From: Ricordea florida
Taxonomy: Eukaryota; Cnidaria; Anthozoa; Corallimorpharia; Ricordeidae
Assembly: GCA_949710005.1 (NCBI GenBank)
Contig: OX453280.1
Location: 12,760,605-12,824,604 of the forward strand
Length of the DNA: 64,000 bases
Direction: 5' to 3'
Of the stretch, positions 55,030 through 62,614 are shown piece by piece. Position 1 is the stretch's first letter, and every line of letters starts with the position of its first letter. The translations under genes were made by a program, and so were the position numbers. The notes beneath the pieces are model-generated. The model searched no databases, was not told the origin of the DNA, and was given only the letters and a program-made list of their open reading frames with translations.

Positions 55030-55629
55030 TTAATGTCCTTTCCCTCCGGTAAGTTCTTTTAATAGATCTTCGCGAACTTTCTTCCTTATAATCGACATGT
55101 CGAAGTTTTTTTCTGTATCTCTCCGAAATTTTTGTCGAACTTCTAGTTTTAGTTTTTGGAACTTTTCCAACTCCGCCAAAATTATGGAAAATTCTTGGTC
55201 GGATATAACATTATCTTTCAGGGCTTTTGAAACTAAATCGCTAATGGTGTTTAATTTTGATTTTGCAATTGCAACGGTTTGTTCGTGTTTACTAACTTTA
55301 CCAGAAAGTCTTTTTGATGCATAACCGAATCCAATCGACAAACCGCCAAAAATCCCGCCGACAACACCTAAAGGCACACCGACAATAGTTCCAAAACCAG
55401 TAAGAGAAGTTCCGAGACCGCTTGCTGATAGAATAACTGAAATCAAACCACCAGAAATACTAATTTTTGCACATATTCCTCTCGCCCTATTATATTTTTT
55501 CCTTACTTCTTCGTAATGTTTGATTTCTTTCTCAAGATTTTGTAATACCTCGCTTGATTTTTGAAGTCTGAAATTAATAGGATCAGTATTATTGGGTAAT
55601 ACAGGGTAAATTTTATTGTAGTCATCCAT
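55030..55629 (-). CDS. Polinton membrane-active protein, Gly-rich hydrophobic core
   Basis: 199 residues. An N-terminal coiled-coil-like stretch leads to ICAKISISGGLISVILSASG and a following GVPLGVVGGIFGGLSIGFGY hydrophobic region (about 52-105). A second helical region has LISKAL-like and EFSIILAELEKFQKLKLEVR sequence. I recognise the pattern from cnidarian Polintons, where such proteins are thought to act on membranes. The start is supported by TTTAAAGATATCGCGGTGAT and AGTAAAATA just upstream. Confidence 0.65.
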   Translation of the reverse strand: MDDYNKIYPVLPNNTDPINFRLQKSSEVLQNLEKEIKHYEEVRKKYNRARGICAKISISGGLISVILSASGLGTSLTGFGTIVGVPLGVVGGIFGGLSIGFGYASKRLSGKVSKHEQTVAIAKSKLNTISDLVSKALKDNVISDQEFSIILAELEKFQKLKLEVRQKFRRDTEKNFDMSIIRKKVREDLLKELTGGKGH

Positions 55630-55667
55630 ATTGTATTTTACTGATCACCGCGATATCTTTAAATTTG

Positions 55668-56654
55668 TTACTTACTCTTCTTTTTTATACTTTCCACAAA
55701 ATATAGAACCACGGCCATTATCAATAACCAAGCATTCTTTCCTAAAAACCCAATAACTTCTCCCGCTGTTTTGAAAAGAAAGCTAACTATTGCACCAACC
55801 ATTCCGGGTAATATTTCACCTAATTTTTTGCCTAAAGTTTTTAATCCCTTTCCAACCCCCCTTCCCAAAGAAGATAAACCCTTTGAAAGATTAGAAATTA
55901 TAACCCCAATGACGGCACCTACCGCACTCATAACAGCAAAAACTGTAAAACCATACTTTTTGAATAAATACTTTAGCCGATCACGTAATGGCATATTTTT
56001 TAGTATTTCATCATTTTTTCTCTCAATATCAGCCATTTGATCTTCGTTTAATATTAACTGTTTTCTCGATAGTTCATCGTAAGTTTCAACCCTTTTAGCT
56101 AACCTATCTCGACTTTGTTCAATATTTTTCAAGCTAGCCAAATCTTTCTTACCCTTTTCATTCTCGGTTTTGATTTCTTTCAAATCATTAAGTAAAGTTT
56201 CTGCATATTGTTTTGCATCAACCTTCTGTCTAACTGCGGCTTCTAAATAACTATCTTTTTCAGCGATTGTGGTTTGATTTCGTTCAATCACACCCATCAA
56301 TTCTTTTTCAATTGAAACATATCGATCTATTTCGAATTGGCTTGTTTCCGCTACTGCTCTTAAACCATCTAATGCATTACGCAAATCCCTAATTTCTTCA
56401 TTTTTTTCATTTAATTGAGATAAAAGATCATCGCCAGCCTGAACAACTTCTCCTGATTTTTTACCCAGAGCATTCAATATGGTGGCAGGGAGTTTTTTAT
56501 TAATATCACCATTTTTATCGAATAAATCATGCCATACAGAATTTATTCTGGGGACTGAAACTATGATTTTACCCCACTCATCATATTTGTACAAAAATAT
56601 TTTAGTTTCAGCTTCTGGAAATTTATTTAAAATATCTCTCTGCACTTGTTTTTT
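55668..56654 (-). CDS. Coiled-coil and C-terminal membrane protein, no ATG start
   Basis: About 325 residues of open frame. Residues about 75-215 are a long coiled coil. The C-terminal 110 residues contain several hydrophobic/Gly segments (FTVFAVMSAVGAVIGVIISN; GEVIGFLGKNAWLLIMAVVL) typical of a membrane-inserting Polinton virion protein. There is no ATG at the start; the frame opens after a stop at 56655-56657, and the first possible starts are GTG codons. It overlaps the upstream acidic gene exactly at an A_AAA_AAC heptamer (56648-56654), so it is probably made by -1 frameshifting from that gene. Confidence 0.65.
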   Translation of the reverse strand, partial: KKQVQRDILNKFPEAETKIFLYKYDEWGKIIVSVPRINSVWHDLFDKNGDINKKLPATILNALGKKSGEVVQAGDDLLSQLNEKNEEIRDLRNALDGLRAVAETSQFEIDRYVSIEKELMGVIERNQTTIAEKDSYLEAAVRQKVDAKQYAETLLNDLKEIKTENEKGKKDLASLKNIEQSRDRLAKRVETYDELSRKQLILNEDQMADIERKNDEILKNMPLRDRLKYLFKKYGFTVFAVMSAVGAVIGVIISNLSKGLSSLGRGVGKGLKTLGKKLGEILPGMVGAIVSFLFKTAGEVIGFLGKNAWLLIMAVVLYFVESIKKKSK

Positions 56655-56881
56655 TTATTTTCCTTACCACGAATCTCTATTTCTTTGCTTGGTAATTGTG
56701 TTTTTGGTCTTGCCCCCTCATTCTCATAATTCCTTTCACCTCTGGTTGTGGATGTTACTCGAACAGGTATTTTTGATGGTTTTCTACCAAGTAGTTGACT
56801 ATCTTCATCATAATCATCAGGATCTTCTTCTTCCCCCAATCCAATGGGATCATCGTCCGGTACTTCTGGTAATGTTGCCAT
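56627..56881 (-). CDS. Short acidic N-terminal protein, upstream of frameshift
   Basis: From the ATG at 56881 (MATLPEVPDDDPIGLGEEED) about 84 residues run to the stop at 56627. An earlier in-frame ATG at 56896 exists. I prefer 56881 because TCTAAAGATTTCATACTGAT and GAGTAAAAA lie at the same distance as at other genes of the element. The C-terminal end overlaps the coiled-coil frame by the slippery run. It probably serves as the N-terminal domain of a larger frameshift product. Confidence 0.6.
   Translation of the reverse strand: MATLPEVPDDDPIGLGEEEDPDDYDEDSQLLGRKPSKIPVRVTSTTRGERNYENEGARPKTQLPSKEIEIRGKENKKNKCREIF
56648..56654 (-). promoter_or_regulatory. Candidate -1 ribosomal frameshift site A_AAA_AAC
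   Basis: On the minus strand the zero frame reads AAT AAA AAA AAC AAG. A slip of -1 on A_AAA_AAC moves ribosomes into the open frame of the 325-residue coiled-coil protein, which otherwise lacks a start codon. The heptamer is one of the strongest known eukaryotic slippery sites. A downstream pseudoknot was not established. Confidence 0.6.
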
Positions 56882-56962
56882 GATTTTTTTACTCATCAGT
56901 ATGAAATCTTTAGACGAAGAAAATGATTTAAAATAAAAAAAAAATAAAAGAAAAGAAATAAA

Positions 56963-57775
56963 ATGATGAACGAAAATACGCAATTAATAGATATTAATAA
57001 TTATAACCCCCAAAAAAGTATGATCTTTTCTAAACCATTTTTAGGCGAAGTTCCAGATAAAAAACCAAAGGTTGAATTTAGAAGAATAAAAATTTTTACA
57101 AAAAATGAAGATGGAACTGAAGGAGAACTAGTTATTCCAACCAGCCGGTTGTATTCATTTGGAGTTTCTGAAAGTTTTTCAACTTGTTCTTTTCCTTTGT
57201 GTTTATGGAGTGGAAATAAACCCACCGATGAAGAGGAAAAATGGATAGAAAAATTTAATGAAATAGTAGATTGCTGCATTGATCATATTTTAGAAAATAA
57301 AGAAGAAATTGATAGATTTGAGTTGAAAAGATCTGATCTTACTAAATCAAAGGGAGGTTTTAATCCTCTCTATTGGAAAATGGAAAAAATTGAGGATGGT
57401 AAAAACAAACCTTATATGCAAAGAGTTCCTGATAGAGGACCGACATTATATCCCAAATTAATTTCGTACAAAAAGGGAGAATTTCTTACAAAATTTTATG
57501 ATATTAGAAGTGAGGATTGTAATGGAACAATAAACCCCAAGGATTTAGTCAATAAAGGTTGCCACGCAGAGTGCTCAATCAAAATTGAATCAATATTTAT
57601 TGGCGCGCGTATTTCATTGCAAGTAAAACTTTATGATGCTCTTATTGAAACGAAAAAGGAAATTAAAAGATTAGCCCCTCGCAAAAAAAATAATCCAGAA
57701 GTAATTATTTCTGACGGCGAATCTGCTTCTTCCTATATTGGTTATGAAGATTCTGATGACGGGAGTCTCATGTAA
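56963..57775 (+). CDS. DUF2738-like protein of large DNA viruses
   Basis: 270 residues. After a short basic N-terminus come EGELVIPTSRLYSFGVSESF, FPLCLW, EKWIEKFNEIVDCCIDHILE, GGFNPLYWKME, PTLYPKLISYKKGEFLTKFY and a strong block CSIKIESIFIGARISLQVKL. This order of motifs matches the DUF2738 family found in nucleocytoplasmic large DNA viruses. Function there is not established; single-stranded DNA binding has been proposed. The C-terminus is acidic. The gene is divergent from the acidic frameshift gene and ends next to a hairpin at 57797-57828. Confidence 0.7.
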   Translation: MMNENTQLIDINNYNPQKSMIFSKPFLGEVPDKKPKVEFRRIKIFTKNEDGTEGELVIPTSRLYSFGVSESFSTCSFPLCLWSGNKPTDEEEKWIEKFNEIVDCCIDHILENKEEIDRFELKRSDLTKSKGGFNPLYWKMEKIEDGKNKPYMQRVPDRGPTLYPKLISYKKGEFLTKFYDIRSEDCNGTINPKDLVNKGCHAECSIKIESIFIGARISLQVKLYDALIETKKEIKRLAPRKKNNPEVIISDGESASSYIGYEDSDDGSLM

Positions 57776-57796
57776 ACCAAATAATAAATATACTTG

Positions 57797-57828
57797 TGTT
57801 ATATAACCCAATTACGGGTTACATAACA
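57797..57828. terminator. Hairpin between convergent genes (copy 2)
   Basis: TGTTATATAACCC and GGGTTACATAACA form a 13-bp stem (one mismatch) with a 6-base loop. It is almost the same as 52135-52166, and extra bases at the stem base are co-varied (ACC/GGT against CCC/GGG). It sits 21 bases after one stop and 9 bases before the other. Confidence 0.7.
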
Positions 57829-57837
57829 AAAAATAAT

Positions 57838-58236
57838 TTATAATATTTTACTGACTGCGTAACCTAAACCTAACATTCCAGCCGCGACATATGCCATTTC
57901 TCCTGTTTTTTGATCATCGCTTGGTTTGTAATAATCAGTGAATTTTGGTTCATTCATTTGAGCGTACAATTCAAAAGCCTGATTTGTAACCGAAATATTT
58001 TTTGTTGCTTGATATTTTTCATCTTTTCTTTTCATTTTCCAATCAAGCATTTCTTGTCTTTTTTCCTGATATTCTTCGTAATCTCTTTGGTATTTTTCCA
58101 TTGCTTTGTCGTGCCGTATTTTTTCTGTATCCACATTACGCCCCGATAAATATTTTGCAAGATAATTTCCGCCAGTAAATGCCGTTGCATTTAATACAGC
58201 ACCTCCAATCATCATTGCTATTGATACTAATGCCAT
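57838..58236 (-). CDS. Polinton small membrane/coiled protein
   Basis: 132 residues. The N-terminus has a hydrophobic stretch (MALVSIAMMIGGAVLNATAF), then a charged helix with RHDKAMEKYQRDYEEYQEKR. The C-terminus has another hydrophobic stretch (AYVAAGMLGLGYAVSKIL). The GGAxxNAxAFxGxN and RHDxAxEK pattern recurs in cnidarian Polintons. Its ATG overlaps the upstream stop (TAATG), which suggests coupled translation with the next entry. Confidence 0.65.
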   Translation of the reverse strand: MALVSIAMMIGGAVLNATAFTGGNYLAKYLSGRNVDTEKIRHDKAMEKYQRDYEEYQEKRQEMLDWKMKRKDEKYQATKNISVTNQAFELYAQMNEPKFTDYYKPSDDQKTGEMAYVAAGMLGLGYAVSKIL

Positions 58237-58454
58237 TATTTTGGTAAAATCTTTTGATCCTCTAAATATGTTTTAAGATACATGCTTCCGGATAATACAG
58301 CTACCCACTTTGCATAATTTGTAATGCTTGAAGATGGGTCACTCAAAAATGATTCTTTCATCATCTTTTTAGCTACATACCCAACCCCAGCTCCCAATCC
58401 AATAAGTACGGCTGAATCAGTTACAGTTTTCACAAGTTTGTTTTCAGTTGACAT
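58236..58454 (-). CDS. Small membrane protein of the Polinton
   Basis: 72 residues with two hydrophobic segments (VLIGLGAGVGYVA and WVAVLSGSMYLKTYL) and the end KILPK. Upstream TTTAAAAGTTTCTCAATGAT and ACAGTAAAAAAT fit the shared promoter pattern. Stop and next start overlap. Probably a virion or assembly membrane protein. Confidence 0.65.
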   Translation of the reverse strand: MSTENKLVKTVTDSAVLIGLGAGVGYVAKKMMKESFLSDPSSSITNYAKWVAVLSGSMYLKTYLEDQKILPK

Positions 58455-58499
58455 AATTTTTTACTGTATCATTGAGAAACTTTTAAATGACTTTTGAGA

Positions 58500-58916
58500 T
58501 TATTCCATTCCTAAAGATTTTGGAGTTAAATGAAATGGAATTTTTGAGGGTTGTGGTAATTGGGGAACTTGTGATAAATCAGCTATCCTATTAGAATATT
58601 CAACCCTAGCTTTTTCCTTATATCTCATAAAAAGATCAAATGCTGTAAACCCTAATCCAATAACAGATAAAACAGTAGTAAAAGATAACTCCGGCAACCA
58701 TGATTTGACTTCGCGAGGAGGCTTTTCTTGATTATACTCTATTTCTGTATTTTCCCGTTTCATTTCCCTAGCTAATGCTTCTTTTGCTTTTTTATTATAT
58801 TCGGCTAATTTCTTGCCAGCTGCAACTTTTTTTGGATCTTTTTCCTTTTTTCCTGTAGTTTTTTCCTCTTCTTTTGGAGGATCTCTTGTAATTTGCTCAA
58901 CAAATTCTTCAGACAT
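58500..58916 (-). CDS. Lys/Glu-rich protein with one membrane segment
   Basis: 138 residues. A highly charged N-terminal half (KDPKKVAAGKKLAEYNKKAK) is followed by WLPELSFTTVLSVIGLGFTA, which is a likely transmembrane segment, and a Pro-rich tail. The KDPxxVAAGKKLAxxNKxAKE pattern recurs in cnidarian Polintons. TTTAAAGGCTTATTAGCGAT is about 30 bases upstream. Confidence 0.65.
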   Translation of the reverse strand: MSEEFVEQITRDPPKEEEKTTGKKEKDPKKVAAGKKLAEYNKKAKEALAREMKRENTEIEYNQEKPPREVKSWLPELSFTTVLSVIGLGFTAFDLFMRYKEKARVEYSNRIADLSQVPQLPQPSKIPFHLTPKSLGME

Positions 58917-58951
58917 TATTTTAATATCGCTAATAAGCCTTTAAATCATGC

Positions 58952-59476
58952 TTAGTAAACAGTATCAACACCTTCAGTAGATTGCTTAGTATTCTGGTCA
59001 GTTGTGCTGCCATTAACTGGTTCTTGTTGATTTTTGTTGAATTTGATGTGTTTTGCTACTTGAAATATACCGCTAGCAAGTGCTGCCAGTCTTCCTGATT
59101 TCAATGCTAAGAACCCAACAATGTTTGATAGTTCTCGATTAACCAAATCATCATTCTTCAGATCATTGCAAAGAGATTCTATATCATCAACCGGAACTAA
59201 ATAAGAAATAATTTTGGAAACTAATTGAAGGGATGAATCTACTAACCCACCATTAATTTTCTTACCCATTACCGATTGATAACGATTAAAATATTTTTCT
59301 ACATCTTTTTCTGATAGTCTCTTTATATCACCCAGACTCATATCAACCCCCATATATTCCTTTGTTGTCCCAAGCACTGCTAGAATCGCAAGAGATTCTT
59401 GTTTAATTTCAAGATCCTCATTTTTTCCCGACGGTTGGTCTGCCTCTTCTTCAATATATTCTTCAATATTAGACAT
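58952..59476 (-). CDS. Polinton conserved helical protein
   Basis: About 174 residues from MSNIEEYIEEEADQ. It contains LSEKDVEKYFNRYQSVMGKK, GLVDSSLQLVSKI, DDIESLCNDLKNDDLVNREL and a hydrophobic stretch VGFLALKSGRLAALASGIFQ. The family recurs in Polintons; role unknown, possibly virion. I choose the start at 59476 over one 12 codons upstream because TTTAGAGATACC lies about 30 bases before it and because it then begins 5 bases after the ATPase stop. Confidence 0.65.
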   Translation of the reverse strand: MSNIEEYIEEEADQPSGKNEDLEIKQESLAILAVLGTTKEYMGVDMSLGDIKRLSEKDVEKYFNRYQSVMGKKINGGLVDSSLQLVSKIISYLVPVDDIESLCNDLKNDDLVNRELSNIVGFLALKSGRLAALASGIFQVAKHIKFNKNQQEPVNGSTTDQNTKQSTEGVDTVY

Positions 59477-59481
59477 CTTTG

Positions 59482-60108
59482 TTAAATCACTTCTGGTATC
59501 TCTAAATAGCAATTAAATGGATATCGCAAAGATAAACATAACCTAGAATATTTTTCAGTTTTCAGTAAATGCACAAACTTTTTGCCCAATTCGTAATCCA
59601 AATCACCTCCATAATCTTCGAAAAACATTTTCATACCTTTCTGCGAAGGATTATGGAAAGTAACAACGCAGGCCACATTTTCCCTGAATGGTTTTGCTAT
59701 TGAAGTTAATTGCTGGGTTAGAACCCAAACTGATAATCCGTGATGCCTTCCGGAAAATGCTAAATCTATGAACTTATTCGATCGTTTCTTCAGATCAGTG
59801 GATACGGCGCAATCATCTAAAATTATTAAAGTATTTGTTCCGGAGAATAAAGTTTGGCAATCAGTTAGTAACTCATTAATCTCCTCAACGTTACTTGCAT
59901 CTGGAGATAATACATAGAAATGTTTATCCTTATTAGCAAAATTATGATAAGTTTTATTCTTAGAATAGGTCGGACAAATTAACACAATATATTCAAAAAC
60001 TTTCCGGAATGGCCCTCGGAGCTGTTCAATTAAGTACTTTGTTTTCCCGCAATTTGTGGGTCCTGTTATAATACAATGGAATGGTATTTTATCTCGTAAA
60101 TCTTCCAT
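59482..60108 (-). CDS. Genome packaging ATPase (A32/FtsK-HerA family)
   Basis: 208 residues. Walker A is ITGPTNCGKTK (about 14-24) and Walker B is LIILDDC (about 93-99). WVLTQQL (about 128-134) fits the sensor motif, and the arginine of SGRHHG lies just before it. The ATPase pumps DNA into capsids in poxvirus-like viruses, virophages and Polintons. It is in the same direction as the capsid gene, which starts 35 bases upstream of its leader. Confidence 0.85.
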   Translation of the reverse strand: MEDLRDKIPFHCIITGPTNCGKTKYLIEQLRGPFRKVFEYIVLICPTYSKNKTYHNFANKDKHFYVLSPDASNVEEINELLTDCQTLFSGTNTLIILDDCAVSTDLKKRSNKFIDLAFSGRHHGLSVWVLTQQLTSIAKPFRENVACVVTFHNPSQKGMKMFFEDYGGDLDYELGKKFVHLLKTEKYSRLCLSLRYPFNCYLEIPEVI

Positions 60109-60142
60109 GATTTTTGTATCATAACATTATGTTTTTAGACGG

Positions 60143-61384
60143 TCAGTACTTAATTGATCTCAAACTTGAATTCATAATCTCCAGCATTGCATCAGCTACG
60201 ACAAACATATGACAAGTTATTGTTCCGGATCCGCTTTGTTTCCTTTTAATTTCTATTTTTACACCATCATGCGTATTATTTAGAGCTAATCCTCCGCCAT
60301 GAATATTATTATCTGGATGAGTTCTAGTATCAACCCAAAGAGCAAACTTATCCGCGTAAAATTCTTTTTCTTTCAAAGAAATTTGTTCCCCCGTTGGCCG
60401 GAAGCGTTTTTTCACGGATTCCCAAAAATCAGACGGAATCATTCCCCTAGAGTATATTCTATTTGGCACTCCATCAACATCAATTTCAACGGAAGATATA
60501 CCAGGATTATAAAAATTTTCAGAATCCCTTGCTCCTGCAGCTTGAGGCAACAAAAACAAAAACAAAATTCCTGTCATTGATCTTCTCGGCAAATTAATAT
60601 GCTGATTAATAACGCCATCACCGCCAACGGAAAATGTAAAAGTTTTGTGTAAGGTAATATTTTCATAAAAGAATCCTTTGCCAACTTGATAAGCTGCTTG
60701 AGCCTCGCGGGCCAAGTATTCGCTTGAAATGGAAGAATATTCTAACTCTAAGTTTTTGATTGAATATGATGGTGCTTTAGTTGTATCAGAATAAATAAGA
60801 ATATTATTAATTGGGGCAAGTGTAATCTCAAATATTAGATGATTTTCCAACGCTTTCGGATAAAAAACACCGTGATCGTTTAAAATAGGGTGATTTATTG
60901 GTATTCTATACTTTGAACCGTGAACTTTAGCTAGAGCAATTTCTTTTACATCTATTCCAGTTTTTGCATCTCCAGATTTTGTTCTATGTCTTCTAATATC
61001 TATAGAAGAAATACCTTGTTTTAATTTATCTTCGCGCTCTTCTTCGGTTAAGAATAAATCATGATACGTTTGAAATAAATCATATCTTTGAGTATCTTGC
61101 AATGTTTCTCCACCAAAAAGAACTTTTAGTCTGGTTACAAGATTACGACCCAGATTATTCACAACCGTATTATTCGCATGCCCCTCAACATCTAAGTCAA
61201 ATAGAAGAGAAACGCTTCCAGGTACAATTACCAAATTCTCGGCGAGTTTTGGAATATTTATATATAATGTTTCTCCCGGGCTGGCTGAGGATGGATTTAG
61301 AGTAATTCTATTCAGGGTTGATTCCGCCTTCAAACCAAATGGTTCCTTTGGAATTCTGTTTGGATTAATTTTTTCAGACGTCAT
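60143..61384 (-). CDS. Major capsid protein (double jelly-roll)
   Basis: 413 residues. The first jelly-roll has ETLYINIPKLAENLVIVPGS and LVTRLKVLFGGETLQDTQRY. The second has FFYENITLHKTFTFSVGG and SMTGILFLFL. HMFVVADAMLEI is near the C-terminus. These are landmarks of the Polinton/F54H12.2-type capsid, homologous to virophage and adenovirus-like capsids. It is full length, with no stops. Upstream are TTTAAAGGCTAACC and TATCTTATAA. Confidence 0.85.
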   Translation of the reverse strand: MTSEKINPNRIPKEPFGLKAESTLNRITLNPSSASPGETLYINIPKLAENLVIVPGSVSLLFDLDVEGHANNTVVNNLGRNLVTRLKVLFGGETLQDTQRYDLFQTYHDLFLTEEEREDKLKQGISSIDIRRHRTKSGDAKTGIDVKEIALAKVHGSKYRIPINHPILNDHGVFYPKALENHLIFEITLAPINNILIYSDTTKAPSYSIKNLELEYSSISSEYLAREAQAAYQVGKGFFYENITLHKTFTFSVGGDGVINQHINLPRRSMTGILFLFLLPQAAGARDSENFYNPGISSVEIDVDGVPNRIYSRGMIPSDFWESVKKRFRPTGEQISLKEKEFYADKFALWVDTRTHPDNNIHGGGLALNNTHDGVKIEIKRKQSGSGTITCHMFVVADAMLEIMNSSLRSIKY

Positions 61385-61413
61385 TGTAATTTATAAGATA
61401 CTTTGGTTAGCCT

Positions 61414-61605
61414 TTAAATCGGTGTTGTCCTATTTTCTAACTCACCAATATGTTTTAATAAACATTCCCTCGCCTCGGGAATTAAAATTAAAATATTAAA
61501 AATTTCATCCCCATCTTCCATAAATAGAATTTTTTTCCTAATAATTTTTTTCATGAGATTAATTTGGTTTTCGCTAAATTTTATTTTTTCTTCCTCAGCT
61601 ACCAT
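61414..61605 (-). CDS. Small Polinton protein, unknown
   Basis: 63 residues, helical and charged, starting MVAEEEKIKFSENQ. It has its own TTTAAAAATAAACAATTATC and TTATAAATT upstream, shared in spacing with the capsid gene, which supports that it is a real gene. It lies divergent from the integrase gene 31 bases away. Confidence 0.55.
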   Translation of the reverse strand: MVAEEEKIKFSENQINLMKKIIRKKILFMEDGDEIFNILILIPEARECLLKHIGELENRTTPI

Positions 61606-61636
61606 TTTAATTTATAAGATAATTGTTTATTTTTAA

Positions 61637-62614
61637 ATGATGTCAAAAATATATTATTCAGCCGAAGGGTATTGGAAAGGATATGCCGCGATTCCTAAAT
61701 TAGCTGAGAAGGCTAGAGTAAGTGAAAATGAGGCAAAACAATGGTTGCAGAAACAGGCAATATGGCAAATCTATCTACCTACCCCAAAATATATTCCTAG
61801 ACCGCACTGGACTTTAGATAAACCCAATCAGATTCACCAAGCGGATTTATTATTTTTACCGCACGATAGAGTTGGAAGAAAAACATATAAATATGCGTTA
61901 GTTGTGGTTGATATCGCCTCGAGATATAAAGATGCTGTGCCATTAACCTCAAAAGAAAGTCGAGAGATATCAGAAGCTTTTACAAAAATATATTCTAGAA
62001 GATTGAAATACCCAAAAACATTAATGGTTGATCCTGGGAAAGAATTTATGGGAGAAGTTAGTAAACTCATGAATTACCATAATGTGAGGATACAAAGAAG
62101 TGAAGCTGGTAATCATAGAGCTCAAGCATTTGTGGAAAATGCGAACAGAATATTAGGAGAAAGATTATTTAGCCATCAATATGCGCAGGAAATGATCAGT
62201 GATGATCGATCAAGAGTATGGGTGAAAAGATTACCAGCCATTCTAAAAACTTTGAATAATACGAAAAAGAGAATAACCGGTAAAGAGCCCGATGAGGCTA
62301 TAAAACTGAAAGAGGTTGATATTGAAACCAAAAGATATCATCGCGTTGTGGGACCTGATGAGGTTAGATTACCGCCGGGCGTTAAAGTTAGATATTTATT
62401 ATCCCCGGGCGAACTTGAGGGCGGCGAAAAAAGACGCGCTACTGATCCTATTTGGAGTATCAAAGTTTATGATATTGCGCGTAGCGTCGTTTCGCCTAAT
62501 CAACCTGTTTTATATTATTTATTGGATGGGCCGAGGCGGGGGTTTGTAAGGGAAGAACTTCAAGTTATACCTTATGATACTAAGTTGCCGCCAGATTCTG
62601 TTTTGCAACGATAA
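61637..62614 (+). CDS. Polinton integrase (retroviral rve family)
   Basis: 325 residues. An N-terminal helical part (residues about 15-45) precedes the RNase H-fold core. The catalytic triad is D in QIHQADLLFLP, D in TLMVDPGKEF and E in AQAFVENANR, all in place. A C-terminal SH3-like part has DPIWSIKVYDI and VLYYLLDG. No chromodomain is seen. Two ATGs are in tandem at the start. It integrates the element with 6-bp target duplications in characterised Polintons. Its 3' end overlaps the polymerase gene by 43 bases, in opposite orientation. Confidence 0.85.
   Translation: MMSKIYYSAEGYWKGYAAIPKLAEKARVSENEAKQWLQKQAIWQIYLPTPKYIPRPHWTLDKPNQIHQADLLFLPHDRVGRKTYKYALVVVDIASRYKDAVPLTSKESREISEAFTKIYSRRLKYPKTLMVDPGKEFMGEVSKLMNYHNVRIQRSEAGNHRAQAFVENANRILGERLFSHQYAQEMISDDRSRVWVKRLPAILKTLNNTKKRITGKEPDEAIKLKEVDIETKRYHRVVGPDEVRLPPGVKVRYLLSPGELEGGEKRRATDPIWSIKVYDIARSVVSPNQPVLYYLLDGPRRGFVREELQVIPYDTKLPPDSVLQR

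Noticed and set aside
61637-61700. (T/C)TAAA promoter motif for the integrase gene
   Set aside because: TTTTAAATG touches the start codon itself, so the spacing does not fit the rule seen at other genes.
62572-62614. Hairpin in the integrase/polymerase 3' overlap
   Set aside because: Only GTTGC/GCAAC (5 bp) can pair, far weaker than the other three junction hairpins.
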